Part shown: positions 53,674-62,635 of the stretch, piece by piece | How the letters are laid out: each line of letters opens with the position of its first letter | Position numbering within the stretch: the stretch's first letter is position 1 | DNA from: JBIKWM01 sp044356305 | GTDB taxonomy: Bacteria > Bacteroidota > Bacteroidia > UBA10329 | DNA: 64,000 bases | Direction of reading: 5' to 3' | Assembly: GCA_044356305.1 (NCBI GenBank) | Contig: JBIKWM010000010.1 | Span: 1 to 64,000 of the forward strand | The notes under the pieces: generated by a model | What the model was told of the DNA's origin: nothing | Seen by the model: only the letters and a program-made list of their open reading frames with translations | The model's database searches: none | Translations under genes and position numbers: made by a program

Positions 53674-54428
53674 TGGGACAAAAAGAACAGGCCGAGCCGC
53701 TCTATTTCTACTACAATAGGCATTGGTACAAGGGCGGTCAACCAAATTTCTATGATGGGGAGGATTTCCCTGTGAGCCGCATCCTAATGGAAAATTATAA
53801 TGCCATTCGGAAGGAGATCGAGGAGCATTACCGCATACATCCGGAGGATTTCACCACCAATTTCACCCCATATGCCTACAAAGAGGAAGGCTGGAAAACA
53901 GTGAACCTGTACTCGTACTTCCTCCAAGTGCCCGAGAACTGCCGCAGATTCCCTACTCTGGACCGTGTGGCACGGAGCATTCCCAACATGTGTCTGGCCC
54001 AGGTGTCGGTGCTCAGACCGAACACAAGGCTCAAGGCCCATTTTGGTGATACCAATGGCATAGCCCGCACCCATTTAGGTATAAGGATTCCTGGGAAATA
54101 TCCCGACCTCGGGCTACGCATACGCAACGAGACCCGCACGTGGGAAGAGGGCAAGACCTTCTCGTTCAGCATTGTAAATCGGCATCTGGCATGGAACGGC
54201 ACGGATCAGCACCGCATCATTGTCATGATCGATCATGTGCTCGATGAATACGCTGACCGCAAATATTGGGTGGCTGCACTTGCCCTGTCGGCCATTGCCA
54301 TGAAAATGGTTGCCACACGGTTCCCTGTCACACGAATCATTCCTGAACCACTTCTTTGGCCCATTCACAGGTGTATCGGTGTGCTTATTTGGTTCAGGAT
54401 CAGGATGCAGCGGCACTTAGGTATCTGA
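53670..54428 (+). CDS. Aspartyl/asparaginyl beta-hydroxylase-like 2OG oxygenase
   Basis: A 252-residue protein of the AspH-type iron/2-oxoglutarate oxygenase family. The iron ligands are probably His124 (KAHFGDTN) and His172 (NRHLAWNGTD, in place of the usual HEVWN), with Arg182 (HRIIVMIDH) for 2-oxoglutarate; RTHLGIRIP is also typical. The C-terminus has hydrophobic stretches (YWVAALALSAIAMKMVA; LLWPIHRCIGVLIWF) that could anchor it in the membrane. It overlaps the M43 protease stop by four bases, so the two are translationally coupled. Substrate unknown. Confidence 0.8.
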   Translation: MMGQKEQAEPLYFYYNRHWYKGGQPNFYDGEDFPVSRILMENYNAIRKEIEEHYRIHPEDFTTNFTPYAYKEEGWKTVNLYSYFLQVPENCRRFPTLDRVARSIPNMCLAQVSVLRPNTRLKAHFGDTNGIARTHLGIRIPGKYPDLGLRIRNETRTWEEGKTFSFSIVNRHLAWNGTDQHRIIVMIDHVLDEYADRKYWVAALALSAIAMKMVATRFPVTRIIPEPLLWPIHRCIGVLIWFRIRMQRHLGI

Positions 54429-54492
54429 AGCTGTTGAGGTTTCTGTCTCAGGATCCAAAAACCGATTACTACACTCTCAGTCCTATAAACCC

Positions 54493-55704
54493 TTATGTCG
54501 CACCCAATTGCCCTGAGACATAACCGGTAGTCCATGCAGCCTGAAAGTTGAAGCCGCCCGTAACTCCGTCAATATCGAGCACCTCGCCAGCAAAATAGAG
54601 ACGCGGAACCGCGCGGCTCTGCATGGTGTGCATGTAAACACTGTCGAGGCTGATGCCGCCACAGGTGACGAATTCCTCTTTAAAAGTGGTCTTGCCACAC
54701 AGTGTGTGTGAGTCGTTCATCAGTGTATTAACCAGTCGATTGAGGAGTTTGCCGCCCAATTCAGCAAATGGCATCATGGGCGACATGCCCACCTGTGCAC
54801 AAAGATGTTCCCAGAGCCGTGCTGGTAACTGAAACGGGTTGCTGCCCTTTGCCAGCGCCCTGTGGTGCTGGGCCTTGTGTGCGTTCAATGCTGCGCGCAC
54901 CTCTTCTTCGTTGCCAATGCCGGTCCAGTTCACCACCACTTCGGCCTGATAGTCGCGCTGGGCCAACCAACGTGCGGCCAGAGATGAGAGCCTGAGCACC
55001 GCTGGGCCACTGAAGCCCCAATGTGTGACCAGCACCGGGCCAGTGGCGTGCAGATCACTACCGCTGAGACGCACCGTGGCCCGTGGGGCGCTCAATCCCG
55101 TCAGCTGCACAATGGGATCGTCATTGAGGTTAAAGGTAAAGAGCGATGGTACAGGCTCTATCACCTCGTGGCCCAACTCGGCCAGCCAGGCCAGGCCTTC
55201 GGCCTTCGGGCTGCCGCCAGTGGCCACGATCACGTGGTCAAAATGCTCATTAGACCCATTTATAGTGAGTTGAAGGCCTGTCTCTGTAGGGCTGAGGGCC
55301 TCGACCCGGGCATTGTAGCGCAGGCCGATGCGCAGCTTGAGTACCTCGCGCGCCAGACATTCAATGATGGTCTGAGAGTCATCAGTGGTTGGGAACATGC
55401 GACCATCGGGCTCAGACTTCAGCTCCACGCCACGCGCCTTGAACCAATCAACAGTCTCCTTTGGACCGAAACGGTGGAGCAACGGCTTGATGGCACGCCC
55501 TCCTCGGGGATAATGCTTGACCAATTCGTTGGGAGCGGTGATGGCAGTGGTGACGTTGCACCGCCCACCGCCCGAAATGCGCACCTTGGCCAACGGCTTG
55601 TCGGTTCGCTCGAACAGGAATACCTCTGCCTGAGGGTAGCGTGTGGCGCAGGCCGATGCCGCAAAGAACCCGGCTGCCCCACCCCCTATCACCGCCACCC
55701 GCAT
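54493..55704 (-). CDS. NAD(P)/FAD-dependent oxidoreductase (HI0933/BaiN-like)
   Basis: A 403-residue flavoprotein. The FAD-binding GGGAAGFFAASACA at the N-terminus, KVRISGGGRCNVTTA, VIVATGGSPKAEG and the C-terminal FAGEVLDIDGVTGGFNFQAAWTTG are signatures of the HI0933/YhiN family. Its reaction is not established. The ATG at 55704 is chosen because a perfect TACTTTTG box ends four bases before it; an in-frame start at 55737 lies upstream of that box. Confidence 0.92.
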   Translation of the reverse strand: MRVAVIGGGAAGFFAASACATRYPQAEVFLFERTDKPLAKVRISGGGRCNVTTAITAPNELVKHYPRGGRAIKPLLHRFGPKETVDWFKARGVELKSEPDGRMFPTTDDSQTIIECLAREVLKLRIGLRYNARVEALSPTETGLQLTINGSNEHFDHVIVATGGSPKAEGLAWLAELGHEVIEPVPSLFTFNLNDDPIVQLTGLSAPRATVRLSGSDLHATGPVLVTHWGFSGPAVLRLSSLAARWLAQRDYQAEVVVNWTGIGNEEEVRAALNAHKAQHHRALAKGSNPFQLPARLWEHLCAQVGMSPMMPFAELGGKLLNRLVNTLMNDSHTLCGKTTFKEEFVTCGGISLDSVYMHTMQSRAVPRLYFAGEVLDIDGVTGGFNFQAAWTTGYVSGQLGAT

Positions 55705-55708
55705 AGGG

Positions 55709-55716
55709 CAAAAGTA
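55709..55716 (-). promoter_or_regulatory. -7 box (TACTTTTG) of the flavoprotein gene
   Basis: Perfect TAnnTTTG on the minus strand, four bases from the ATG, predicting a leaderless transcript. Confidence 0.55.
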
Positions 55717-55850
55717 GGGAGGAGAACGCCCGACCACCCAGCAAGTGAATGTCAGGTCAATCCCTTCACTCGGCCCGAGCCCTGCTTCCTGTATTCCTTC
55801 ACTTTAGCCCGATGGCCGTATCAGCGGGTCGGATCATGGGTTGTTATTTG

Positions 55851-55858
55851 TAGTTTCG
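55851..55858 (+). promoter_or_regulatory. Possible -7 box (TAGTTTCG) of the HD hydrolase gene
   Basis: One mismatch to TAnnTTTG, eight bases before the ATG at 55867. Confidence 0.4.
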
Positions 55859-55866
55859 TCCGCAAT

Positions 55867-56499
55867 ATGCCAGAACACATCAAGGAACATCCGATAACGG
55901 ATGCTGATCTGAAGAAAGTGGAGGACCGTGCGCGCCAAGTACTGGCGGGAATGCCACAGATTTACCGGTTCCACACCTTGCCTCACACTGAAGCGGTTGT
56001 GGCCGCGGTAAAAGATCTGTCGCAGTATGAGGATATTACAGACCACGAAAAGCGGATAGTGATCGCGGCAGCATGGTTCCACGACCTGGGTTACCTGAAA
56101 AGTCTTGCAGAGCACGAGAACCTCAGTGCTTTCAGTTCACTGATCTACCTGATGCGGCTAGGTGTGCAGTCTGAGGACATTGACCAGATAGAGCAGTGCA
56201 TATTGGCCACTAAGCTGGGCCGCGAACCACGCTCAATACTGGAAAAGATCATTGCCGATGCCGACATGTGGCACCTTACCACACCCGAGTTCCTGCAATG
56301 GGCCGATAAGTTGCGCAAAGAGTGGAACGTGATGAAGGGCATGCGATTCACAGACAAAGAGTGGCTGGAGAACAACATCAGGTTCATGAACACCGTGAAA
56401 TTCCATACACGGCACGGCAAAGAAGTGCTGGCCCCGCGCATGGAGGCCAACATACGGCTGATAGAAGAGATGCTGGCCAAGGGCGAGACGGGGATATGA
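55867..56499 (+). CDS. HD domain metal-dependent phosphohydrolase
   Basis: A 210-residue HD-superfamily protein: FHTLPHTEAVVAAV, AAWFHDLGYL with His72-Asp73, and AEHENLS supply the metal ligands; IIADADMWHL gives the distal Asp. The substrate (nucleotide or signalling phosphate) is unknown. The frame stays open for ~840 bases upstream, antisense to the flavoprotein gene, but the family N-terminus and the TAGTTTCG box support the ATG at 55867. Its stop overlaps the next start (ATGA). Confidence 0.88.
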   Translation: MPEHIKEHPITDADLKKVEDRARQVLAGMPQIYRFHTLPHTEAVVAAVKDLSQYEDITDHEKRIVIAAAWFHDLGYLKSLAEHENLSAFSSLIYLMRLGVQSEDIDQIEQCILATKLGREPRSILEKIIADADMWHLTTPEFLQWADKLRKEWNVMKGMRFTDKEWLENNIRFMNTVKFHTRHGKEVLAPRMEANIRLIEEMLAKGETGI

Positions 56500-57551
56500 A
56501 ACAGGGACTGCTGATCTATGGTGCATACGGCTACACGGGCGAGCTCATTGTAGAAGAGGCCATGCGCCATGGGTTGCGACCCACATTGAGCGGCCGCGAC
56601 TATGATAGAACGGCTGAATTGGCCCAACGCACAGGTCTGCTATTTGAGGCCGTGCGCCTTGATGACCGCACCGCCCTAGACCGCCTTGTTGGCTCACATG
56701 CGGTTGTTATCCATGCGGCAGGGCCTTTTATCCACACTGTCGGGCCTATGGCCGATGCGTGTCTCCGCAATGGCACACATTATCTGGATATAACTGGCGA
56801 AATTGATGTATTTGCACACTGCCATGGGCTTGATGCCAAGGCAAAGACAGCGAAGGTGATGCTGATGCCCGGCACAGGTTTCGATGTGGTGCCTTCTGAC
56901 TGTCTGGCAGCGCATCTTGCAGCCCGCTTGCCAATGGCCACAGAGCTGCGCCTGGCATTCTATAATACTGGACGCAGTTCGCGCGGTACAAGCCTTACAG
57001 TCATCGAGAGCCTCGGCACCGGCAGTAGGATACGGAAGGACGGTAAGTTGGTCAATGTGCCGCTCGATCACGACATACGGGCTATTGACTATGATGGCAC
57101 TCCGCGACTCAGTGCCTCTATTGCCTGGGGCGATGTTTATACGGCTTACCTCAGCACGGGCATAGGTAATGTGAAGGTTTACATGGCCATGCCCGAGAAG
57201 ATGATCCGTTCGCTACGCCTCAACCGCTATTTCGGGTGGGTCATCGGGTCGAAGTGGTTCAAGAAGTTGGCGGCCGATAAGGTGCGTAGCGGTCCGGCCG
57301 GACCTACACCGGCCCAGCGCAAAGCCACCAGAGCCCTATTGTGGGGTCAGGCCACCGCGCCCGATGGAACCATCGTGACATCCAGATTGCAAACTCCCGA
57401 AGGCTATACGCTCACCGCCCGCACAGCCGTGGCCATGGCCATGCAGGTGCTCAATGGGAATTTCAAGGCCGGGTATTGCACTCCATCGCAGCTCATGGGA
57501 CCCGATTTCATCGCCACCATTGAAGGTGTGAATGGTTTTACTGATGAGTGA
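56496..57551 (+). CDS. Saccharopine dehydrogenase NADP-binding domain protein
   Basis: A 351-residue oxidoreductase-like protein. The Rossmann motif YGAYGYTGELIVEEA at the N-terminus, HAAGPFIHTVGPMADACLRNGTHYLDITGE and MPGTGFDVVPSDCLA match the saccharopine-dehydrogenase-like/trans-acting enoyl reductase group rather than lysine-pathway enzymes. Reaction unknown. Translationally coupled to the HD hydrolase gene by a four-base overlap. Confidence 0.85.
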   Translation: MKQGLLIYGAYGYTGELIVEEAMRHGLRPTLSGRDYDRTAELAQRTGLLFEAVRLDDRTALDRLVGSHAVVIHAAGPFIHTVGPMADACLRNGTHYLDITGEIDVFAHCHGLDAKAKTAKVMLMPGTGFDVVPSDCLAAHLAARLPMATELRLAFYNTGRSSRGTSLTVIESLGTGSRIRKDGKLVNVPLDHDIRAIDYDGTPRLSASIAWGDVYTAYLSTGIGNVKVYMAMPEKMIRSLRLNRYFGWVIGSKWFKKLAADKVRSGPAGPTPAQRKATRALLWGQATAPDGTIVTSRLQTPEGYTLTARTAVAMAMQVLNGNFKAGYCTPSQLMGPDFIATIEGVNGFTDE

Positions 57552-57562
57552 GGCCACACAGA

Positions 57563-58492
57563 TCACTGCCTGAGGGTGACCGCCAGATCTGGGTAGTCGG
57601 TTATCAATCCGTCCACTCCCAGTTCCAGCATATCAGTCATATCCGATTCCTCGTTGATGGTCCAAGGCACCACCTTCATGCCCAGACCGTGCGCCTCTGA
57701 TACCAGTTCCTCTGTCAACCCGTGGTAATCGGGACTATAAATGTTCGGGACGAAACCGAGGCTATCGGTCTCGGCCCTCGCACTCTTGGGATCGGCCACC
57801 AGCAGCGCCAACGGAAGTTCCGGTGCAAGTGACCGCATCTCGCGCAGCGTACGCATATCAAAAGATTGAATGATGCACATTTTCCTGGCATTCACATGGT
57901 CAATGGCCTTGAGCAGCTGCCTACAGAATACAGCAGGCGCTGGGTGGTAGGTGCCATCGCCTTCTGGCGAACATTTTGTCTCAATGTTGTAGAGTAATGG
58001 AGCCAGTCCTAGCTCACTTCTCTTCTTCTCAATATTCCTGATCACATCGGTCAATAGCGGTTTGTATGTTGGCAGCCGCTGCTGCAAAGGAAAATCGGGG
58101 TTGGGCAGGCTGCCACAGTCGTAACTGCGCACCTGAGCATAGGTCATACGGTATATGTTGAGATCGAGCTGTGCATCAGCCGCTATGGGCCGCTCGGCAG
58201 AGTCGAGGCAGATGGCAGCAGAGACCCATGGTTCGTGGCTCACAACAATCTGGCTATCGGCTGTCACCACCACATCCATTTCAAGCACATCAATACCCAG
58301 ACTCAGTGCCAATATGAAGCCTTCCATGCTGTTCTCGGGCATCAGCCCACGCGCACCACGGTGACCGTGAATGGTGAAATCGGGCCTTTCGACCATCTCC
58401 ACATTCTTGCTGCCGTTGCTGTTGCATCCGGCCAATCCGGCCAAGGCCATCAACCCGCAGGCAATAATCCTTCTCCTGTTCCTGTCCATCAT
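57563..58492 (-). CDS. Glycerophosphodiester phosphodiesterase lipoprotein
   Basis: A 309-residue GDPD-family enzyme hydrolysing glycerophosphodiesters to glycerol-3-phosphate. Lipobox LAGC (Cys23) anchors it in the envelope. Catalytic motifs: HGHRGARGLMPENS (two His, Glu), DVLEMDVVVTADSQIVVSHEP, and the C-terminal WTINEESDMTDMLELGVDGLITDYPD. Two ATGs (58492 and 58489) are adjacent. Its start overlaps the arfB stop by four bases, so they are coupled. Confidence 0.92.
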   Translation of the reverse strand: MMDRNRRRIIACGLMALAGLAGCNSNGSKNVEMVERPDFTIHGHRGARGLMPENSMEGFILALSLGIDVLEMDVVVTADSQIVVSHEPWVSAAICLDSAERPIAADAQLDLNIYRMTYAQVRSYDCGSLPNPDFPLQQRLPTYKPLLTDVIRNIEKKRSELGLAPLLYNIETKCSPEGDGTYHPAPAVFCRQLLKAIDHVNARKMCIIQSFDMRTLREMRSLAPELPLALLVADPKSARAETDSLGFVPNIYSPDYHGLTEELVSEAHGLGMKVVPWTINEESDMTDMLELGVDGLITDYPDLAVTLRQ

Positions 58493-58905
58493 TCGTTCTC
58501 AGTTGTAGGCTTCTGCCGGGTAGTTTTTCTGGTGGCACGTACTTTTTTCTCGGCCAACCTGTCCTTATCGGCCCCCAAAGGTCTTGTGGTCTTTTTTCGT
58601 GCCGGTGGTCTGTGCAGAGTCTTTTCGACAAGTGCGATCAGCCTTTGAATGGCCCGCTCGCGATTGGTGCCCTGAGACCTTGTGTCGGAACACGCCACGG
58701 CCACATAGCCTTCGGCACTGATACGCTTTGCAAGGCGCATGGCCACACGTTCAAGCTGCTCAGGGGTCAGTACCGTGGTGTGGGCCAAATGCCACAGCGC
58801 CTCTACACGGGTCTCAACCTTGTTCACATGCTGGCCACCACTGCCACTGCTGCGCGATGTGCGGAAACTCAATTCCCTGATAAATGCCTGATGGTCGAAC
58901 TGCAC
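58489..58905 (-). CDS. arfB: Alternative ribosome-rescue factor (peptidyl-tRNA hydrolase ArfB)
   Basis: A 138-residue release-factor-like protein that frees stalled ribosomes. The GGQ motif (23-25, in SGSGGQHVNKVETRV) is intact, followed by a basic C-terminal tail (RKKTTRP, KKVRATRKTTRQK) that enters the empty mRNA channel. No stop-codon recognition domain is present, as expected. Start is GTG at 58905 with TAACTTCG four bases upstream. Confidence 0.93.
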   Translation of the reverse strand: MQFDHQAFIRELSFRTSRSSGSGGQHVNKVETRVEALWHLAHTTVLTPEQLERVAMRLAKRISAEGYVAVACSDTRSQGTNRERAIQRLIALVEKTLHRPPARKKTTRPLGADKDRLAEKKVRATRKTTRQKPTTENE

Positions 58906-58909
58906 CGCG

Positions 58910-58917
58910 CGAAGTTA
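58910..58917 (-). promoter_or_regulatory. Possible -7 box (TAACTTCG) of arfB
   Basis: One mismatch to TAnnTTTG on the minus strand, four bases before the GTG start. Confidence 0.35.
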
Positions 58918-58982
58918 TTGATGCACAGAGGCACAGTGCGGGCCGATCCTCGTTTCTTTGCGGCCCTTCAATTCAGATAGCC

Positions 58983-60146
58983 ATGTACGATTTTATTGAG
59001 CGCGACATTTTTACCGAGGAACACGAGATGTTCCGCCAATCGGTGCGCGAGTTCATTGCCAAAGAGATAACACCTAACAATGCCGAGTGGGAGAAGAACC
59101 ACATGGTGACGCGCGAAAGCTGGCGCAAACTGGGCGATGCTGGTTTTCTGTGCGTGCAGGTGCCCGAACAGTACGGGGGAATGGGGATAGATGATTTCCG
59201 TTACAACGCCATTTTCACCGAGGAGCTGGCCCGTAGCGGTGCGGCCGGTCCTGCTGTGGGCTATCCGCTGCACAACGACATTGTACTGCCCTACCTGCTC
59301 GACTATGGCAGTGAAGAGATGAAGGCCAAATGGTGTCCGCGAATGGCAAGTGGCGAGGCGATTGCCGCAGTTGCCATGACCGAACCAGCGGCAGGCAGCG
59401 ACCTGCAGGGCATGAAGTGTACAGCCATTGATATGGGCGATCATTATCTTGTAAACGGGTCGAAGACCTTTATTACAAACGGATACCTGTGCGACATTGT
59501 GGTGACGGCCGTCAAGACCGACCCGAATCTGGGTGCCAAAGGAATCAGCCTGTTACTTATCGAGGCTGATATGCCGGGTTTCACAAAGGGACAGCCGTTC
59601 CATAAGATCGGTCTGCATGCACAGGACACCTGCGAACTATTCTTTGACAATGTGAAAGTGCCAAAGGCCAACCTGATAGGCCAAGAGGGCCAGGGATTCG
59701 CCTATCTGATGCACGAACTGGCGCAGGAGCGATTGGTGGTGGGCCTTGGTGCGTTGGGTGCTGCCGAGGGTGTGCTGGCCAAGACCCTTAAGTACATAGG
59801 CGAAAGGAAGGCTTTCAATCAGCCGGTGGCGGCATTTCAGAACACACGTTTCAAGATTGCCGAGCTCACTGCGGCCGTTGTGATGGGCCGCACTTTCATG
59901 GACCGCCTGCTGATGCTGCACAACAACGGTAAGCTCGATGCGGCCACCGCCAGCATGGCCAAGCTGAACATGACAGAACTACAGTGCAAAGTGGCCGATG
60001 AGTGCCTGCAGCTCCACGGGGGGTACGGCTATATCTGGGAATACGATGTGGCGCGCGCCTGGGCCGATGCCCGCGTGCAACGCATCTATGCTGGCACCAA
60101 CGAGATCATGAAGGAGCTCATTGCCCGCAAGGTGATAGGGCGATGA
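58983..60146 (+). CDS. Acyl-CoA dehydrogenase
   Basis: A 387-residue FAD enzyme that introduces the alpha-beta double bond in fatty acyl-CoA. Features: FRQSVREFIAKEITP, VAMTEPAAGSDLQGM, VNGSKTFITNG, and the C-terminal LHGGYGYIWEYDVARAWADARVQ...YAGTNEIMKELIAR. ATG at 58983 fits the family N-terminus (MYDFIERDIFTEEHEMFR). Lies beside a 3-hydroxyacyl-CoA dehydrogenase gene, which supports a role in beta-oxidation. Confidence 0.95.
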   Translation: MYDFIERDIFTEEHEMFRQSVREFIAKEITPNNAEWEKNHMVTRESWRKLGDAGFLCVQVPEQYGGMGIDDFRYNAIFTEELARSGAAGPAVGYPLHNDIVLPYLLDYGSEEMKAKWCPRMASGEAIAAVAMTEPAAGSDLQGMKCTAIDMGDHYLVNGSKTFITNGYLCDIVVTAVKTDPNLGAKGISLLLIEADMPGFTKGQPFHKIGLHAQDTCELFFDNVKVPKANLIGQEGQGFAYLMHELAQERLVVGLGALGAAEGVLAKTLKYIGERKAFNQPVAAFQNTRFKIAELTAAVVMGRTFMDRLLMLHNNGKLDAATASMAKLNMTELQCKVADECLQLHGGYGYIWEYDVARAWADARVQRIYAGTNEIMKELIARKVIGR

Positions 60147-60158
60147 GAACGGTGTGAC

Positions 60159-61322
60159 TCAGTAGAAGCCCCTCCCCTCTTTCACCACCTTCTGTAGCAG
60201 TACGCTGGCGCGGTAGCGGTCTTCCCGGTACTCCTCATAAAGTGTGTCGAGGGTTTGAAGGATTGTTTCCGGACCCAGTTCATCGGCCCATTGCAACAGT
60301 CCTTTGGGGTAATTCACCCCCTTGGTCATGGCCAGATCGAGGTCCTCGCGGGTGGCAATTCCCAGATGCAATGCATCTACCGCCTCATTGACCAACATGG
60401 CTATCACCCGGTCAAAAATGCCCTGATGCAATGACGGGTCGTCTATCGGGGCAGGTCGGGTGGCGCCTTCCGAGTGATCGTAATACCCGCGTCCGGTCTT
60501 ATGTCCGAGCAGTCGGGCCTCGACCATGCGCTGCTGCGTGAGGCTAGGGCGGTAGCGCGGATCATAGAACATGGACCGGAACACACTGCTGGTTACAGCG
60601 AAGTTGATGTCGTTGCCTATCAGGTCCATCAGCTCAAACGGCCCCATGCGGAACCCACCTACGGTGCGCAGAGCGTGGTCAATGGTGGCTGGATCGGCCA
60701 TGCCCTCTTCATAGATGCGTAGGCTCTCGCCATAGAATGGGCGCGCCACACGGTTGACAATAAAACCGGGCGTGTCCTTGGCCAGCACCGGTACCTTGCC
60801 CCATTGACGCATGAGCTGCACCATTTCCTGTGCAAGACCAGTGCGCGTGAGGAGGCTGGGCACCACCTCCACCAACGGCATAAGGGGCGCAGGATTGAAG
60901 AAATGAAGTCCAATAACCCTGTCAGGATGGCTGAGCGTACCCGCCAATGCCACCACTGAAAGTGACGATGTATTGGTGGCCAGCACAGCACTGGACGAGA
61001 TATCTAACTCAAGTTCCTGAAAGATGCTTCGTTTCACCTCCAGATCTTCGATCACAGCCTCAATCACCAGGCCGCAGGGGGCAAGGTCCTGAAGCCTGCG
61101 GGTGTAGGTGATGCGCCTGAGCACCGCATTGGCCTCTTCAAGGGTCATCTTACCCTTCTCAACCAATTTACCAAACAGCTTCTGATGCCCTCGGGCCGCC
61201 CGCTCAAGCGCATCGGGGTTGCTATCGTTAAGCCACACATAATGACCTGCCTGTGCCGCCACCTGTGCAATGCCGCTGCCCATGGCGCCACTGCCTATCA
61301 CACCAACTTTCAGTTCTTTCAT
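60159..61322 (-). CDS. 3-hydroxyacyl-CoA dehydrogenase
   Basis: A 387-residue NAD-dependent enzyme of the PaaH/Hbd group that oxidises 3-hydroxyacyl-CoA. The Rossmann motif VIGSGAMGSGIAQVAA, NTSSLSVVALAG, GLHFFNPAPLMPLVEVV and TPGFIVNRVARPFY are diagnostic. A second C-terminal helical 3HCDH domain (NYPKGLLQWADELG) extends it beyond the usual ~290. It converges with the acyl-CoA dehydrogenase gene. Confidence 0.94.
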   Translation of the reverse strand: MKELKVGVIGSGAMGSGIAQVAAQAGHYVWLNDSNPDALERAARGHQKLFGKLVEKGKMTLEEANAVLRRITYTRRLQDLAPCGLVIEAVIEDLEVKRSIFQELELDISSSAVLATNTSSLSVVALAGTLSHPDRVIGLHFFNPAPLMPLVEVVPSLLTRTGLAQEMVQLMRQWGKVPVLAKDTPGFIVNRVARPFYGESLRIYEEGMADPATIDHALRTVGGFRMGPFELMDLIGNDINFAVTSSVFRSMFYDPRYRPSLTQQRMVEARLLGHKTGRGYYDHSEGATRPAPIDDPSLHQGIFDRVIAMLVNEAVDALHLGIATREDLDLAMTKGVNYPKGLLQWADELGPETILQTLDTLYEEYREDRYRASVLLQKVVKEGRGFY

Positions 61323-61423
61323 CTGTTCAATTCAACATTTAATTGATGATTGATAAAAATCTGATCACTAAAGATTCACCCACATGCCAAAATACTCCAT
61401 GGACGTATCGGAATGAGCCAGCC

Positions 61424-61459
61424 AAAAACAAAGATACCCGACCATTCTGGCCGGGTATC
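61424..61459 (-). terminator. Rho-independent terminator of bamD-rpoZ
   Basis: On the minus strand GATACCCGGCC / GGTCGGGTATC (one mismatch) with an AGAAT loop runs into TTTGTTTTT, 28 bases after the rpoZ stop. Confidence 0.85.
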
Positions 61460-61486
61460 AGATGAATCATTGAAGCGACTGACTCC

Positions 61487-61816
61487 TCAAGCCTGCGCCT
61501 CCTTGGCAGGGTTGCGGTAGTAAATGCGGTCTTCGAGCATCTCTTGCACTGCGAGATTCGGTGGCTTGGGCATGCGCTCGTACATACGGCTCATCTCAAT
61601 CTGCTCGCGATTCTCATAGATTTCGTCAAGGCTGTCAACCGCAGGTTGGAACTCCTCCATCCGTGAGTTGATCTCTTCCTTCAGGTCAACACTGATCTGG
61701 TTGGCGCGCTTGCTCAGTATGGCTATCGATTCGAAGATGTTTCCGGTCTCCTTATCCAGCCTGCGCAGGTCGCGGGTCTCGGTGTTAGCTGCTGCGCTTG
61801 TCGTTTTGTAGTCCAT
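61487..61816 (-). CDS. rpoZ: DNA-directed RNA polymerase omega subunit
   Basis: A 109-residue omega subunit of the Bacteroidota type: DKETGNIFESIAILSKRANQI aligns with the conserved RPB6/omega helix that clamps the beta' subunit. The extended C-terminus (NLAVQEMLEDRIYYRNPAKE) is common in this phylum. It starts inside the end of bamD (32-base overlap) and ends at a good terminator. Confidence 0.92.
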   Translation of the reverse strand: MDYKTTSAAANTETRDLRRLDKETGNIFESIAILSKRANQISVDLKEEINSRMEEFQPAVDSLDEIYENREQIEMSRMYERMPKPPNLAVQEMLEDRIYYRNPAKEAQA

Positions 61817-62630
61817 TCTTGTTTTCGATTATTCTCAGTTTCTCGATCTTCTTCAGTGCATTGGCTTTTATCTCATCGGCATCGCGCAACTGCCTCGACT
61901 CAGGGAAACGCGACACGAACTCGCTGTGCTCCTTAATGGTGGCCTCAAACCGTTCTATCTGTTTGCTCTCTATGCTGTTTTCGGCCCAAAGGAAACTTGA
62001 ACGTAAGATCATGAAAGTCATCTCCTCGCGGTAGCGCGATTCGGGGAAATCCTTGATCGTATTTCGGAGCGCGAAGATAGCTGCTTTGTACTCACCCACC
62101 TTATAGTACAGTTTAGCGGCCTTATAGCTTTTATTCTCAAGTTTATAGCGCAATCTGTCCATCAGATTATTGCACTCTTCGACCCTCGGACTGGCGGGAT
62201 AACGGTTAATAAAGATCTGCAACTCGGTGAGAGCTTTGCGGGTAAACTCCTGGTCAAGATCGGGGTCGGGCGAGCTGAGGTAATAGCTTTTGGCCGTCAT
62301 GAACTGACACTCCTCGGCCCGTGGTGCCTTTGGGAAAGTCTTCACATAATTTCCGAAATGGTAGCTGGCCAGCTCGAGGTCGCCCATGTGGAAATGGGTG
62401 TAGGCATAGTAGTAATACACCTCTTCGGCCCTTGATGTGCCTTTGTAGAAGTTGATCAGCTCCTCAAACAACGGGAATGCCTTGGCGTACTTCTTCTGAT
62501 CGAAGTAGACCTTGGCCATTTCGAGTTTCTTCTCGAAATCGTTGCTCTTCACGATTTTCTGGTACTTGCTGCACGATGCTGTGAGCACCACCAGGGCAAG
62601 AAGGGCCACTTTGGGCCATGACTTGAACAT
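61785..62630 (-). CDS. bamD: Outer-membrane protein assembly factor BamD
   Basis: A 281-residue lipoprotein (lipobox LTASC, Cys20) with TPR repeats (KAFPLFEELINFYKGTSRAEEVYYYYAY, ASYHFGNYVKTFPKAPRAEECQFM) that assists BamA in inserting outer-membrane barrels. ATG at 62630 lies five bases after a TACCTTTG box; a longer in-frame start at 62693 would cross the promoter and overlap the divergent gene. Paired with rpoZ, an arrangement frequent in Bacteroidota. Confidence 0.93.
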   Translation of the reverse strand: MFKSWPKVALLALVVLTASCSKYQKIVKSNDFEKKLEMAKVYFDQKKYAKAFPLFEELINFYKGTSRAEEVYYYYAYTHFHMGDLELASYHFGNYVKTFPKAPRAEECQFMTAKSYYLSSPDPDLDQEFTRKALTELQIFINRYPASPRVEECNNLMDRLRYKLENKSYKAAKLYYKVGEYKAAIFALRNTIKDFPESRYREEMTFMILRSSFLWAENSIESKQIERFEATIKEHSEFVSRFPESRQLRDADEIKANALKKIEKLRIIENKNGLQNDKRSS

Positions 62631-62635
62631 GGCGG

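Noticed and set aside
55021..55866. Long N-terminal extension of the HD hydrolase frame
   Set aside because: It is antisense to the flavoprotein gene, and the HD family N-terminus starts at 55867 just after a promoter-like box.
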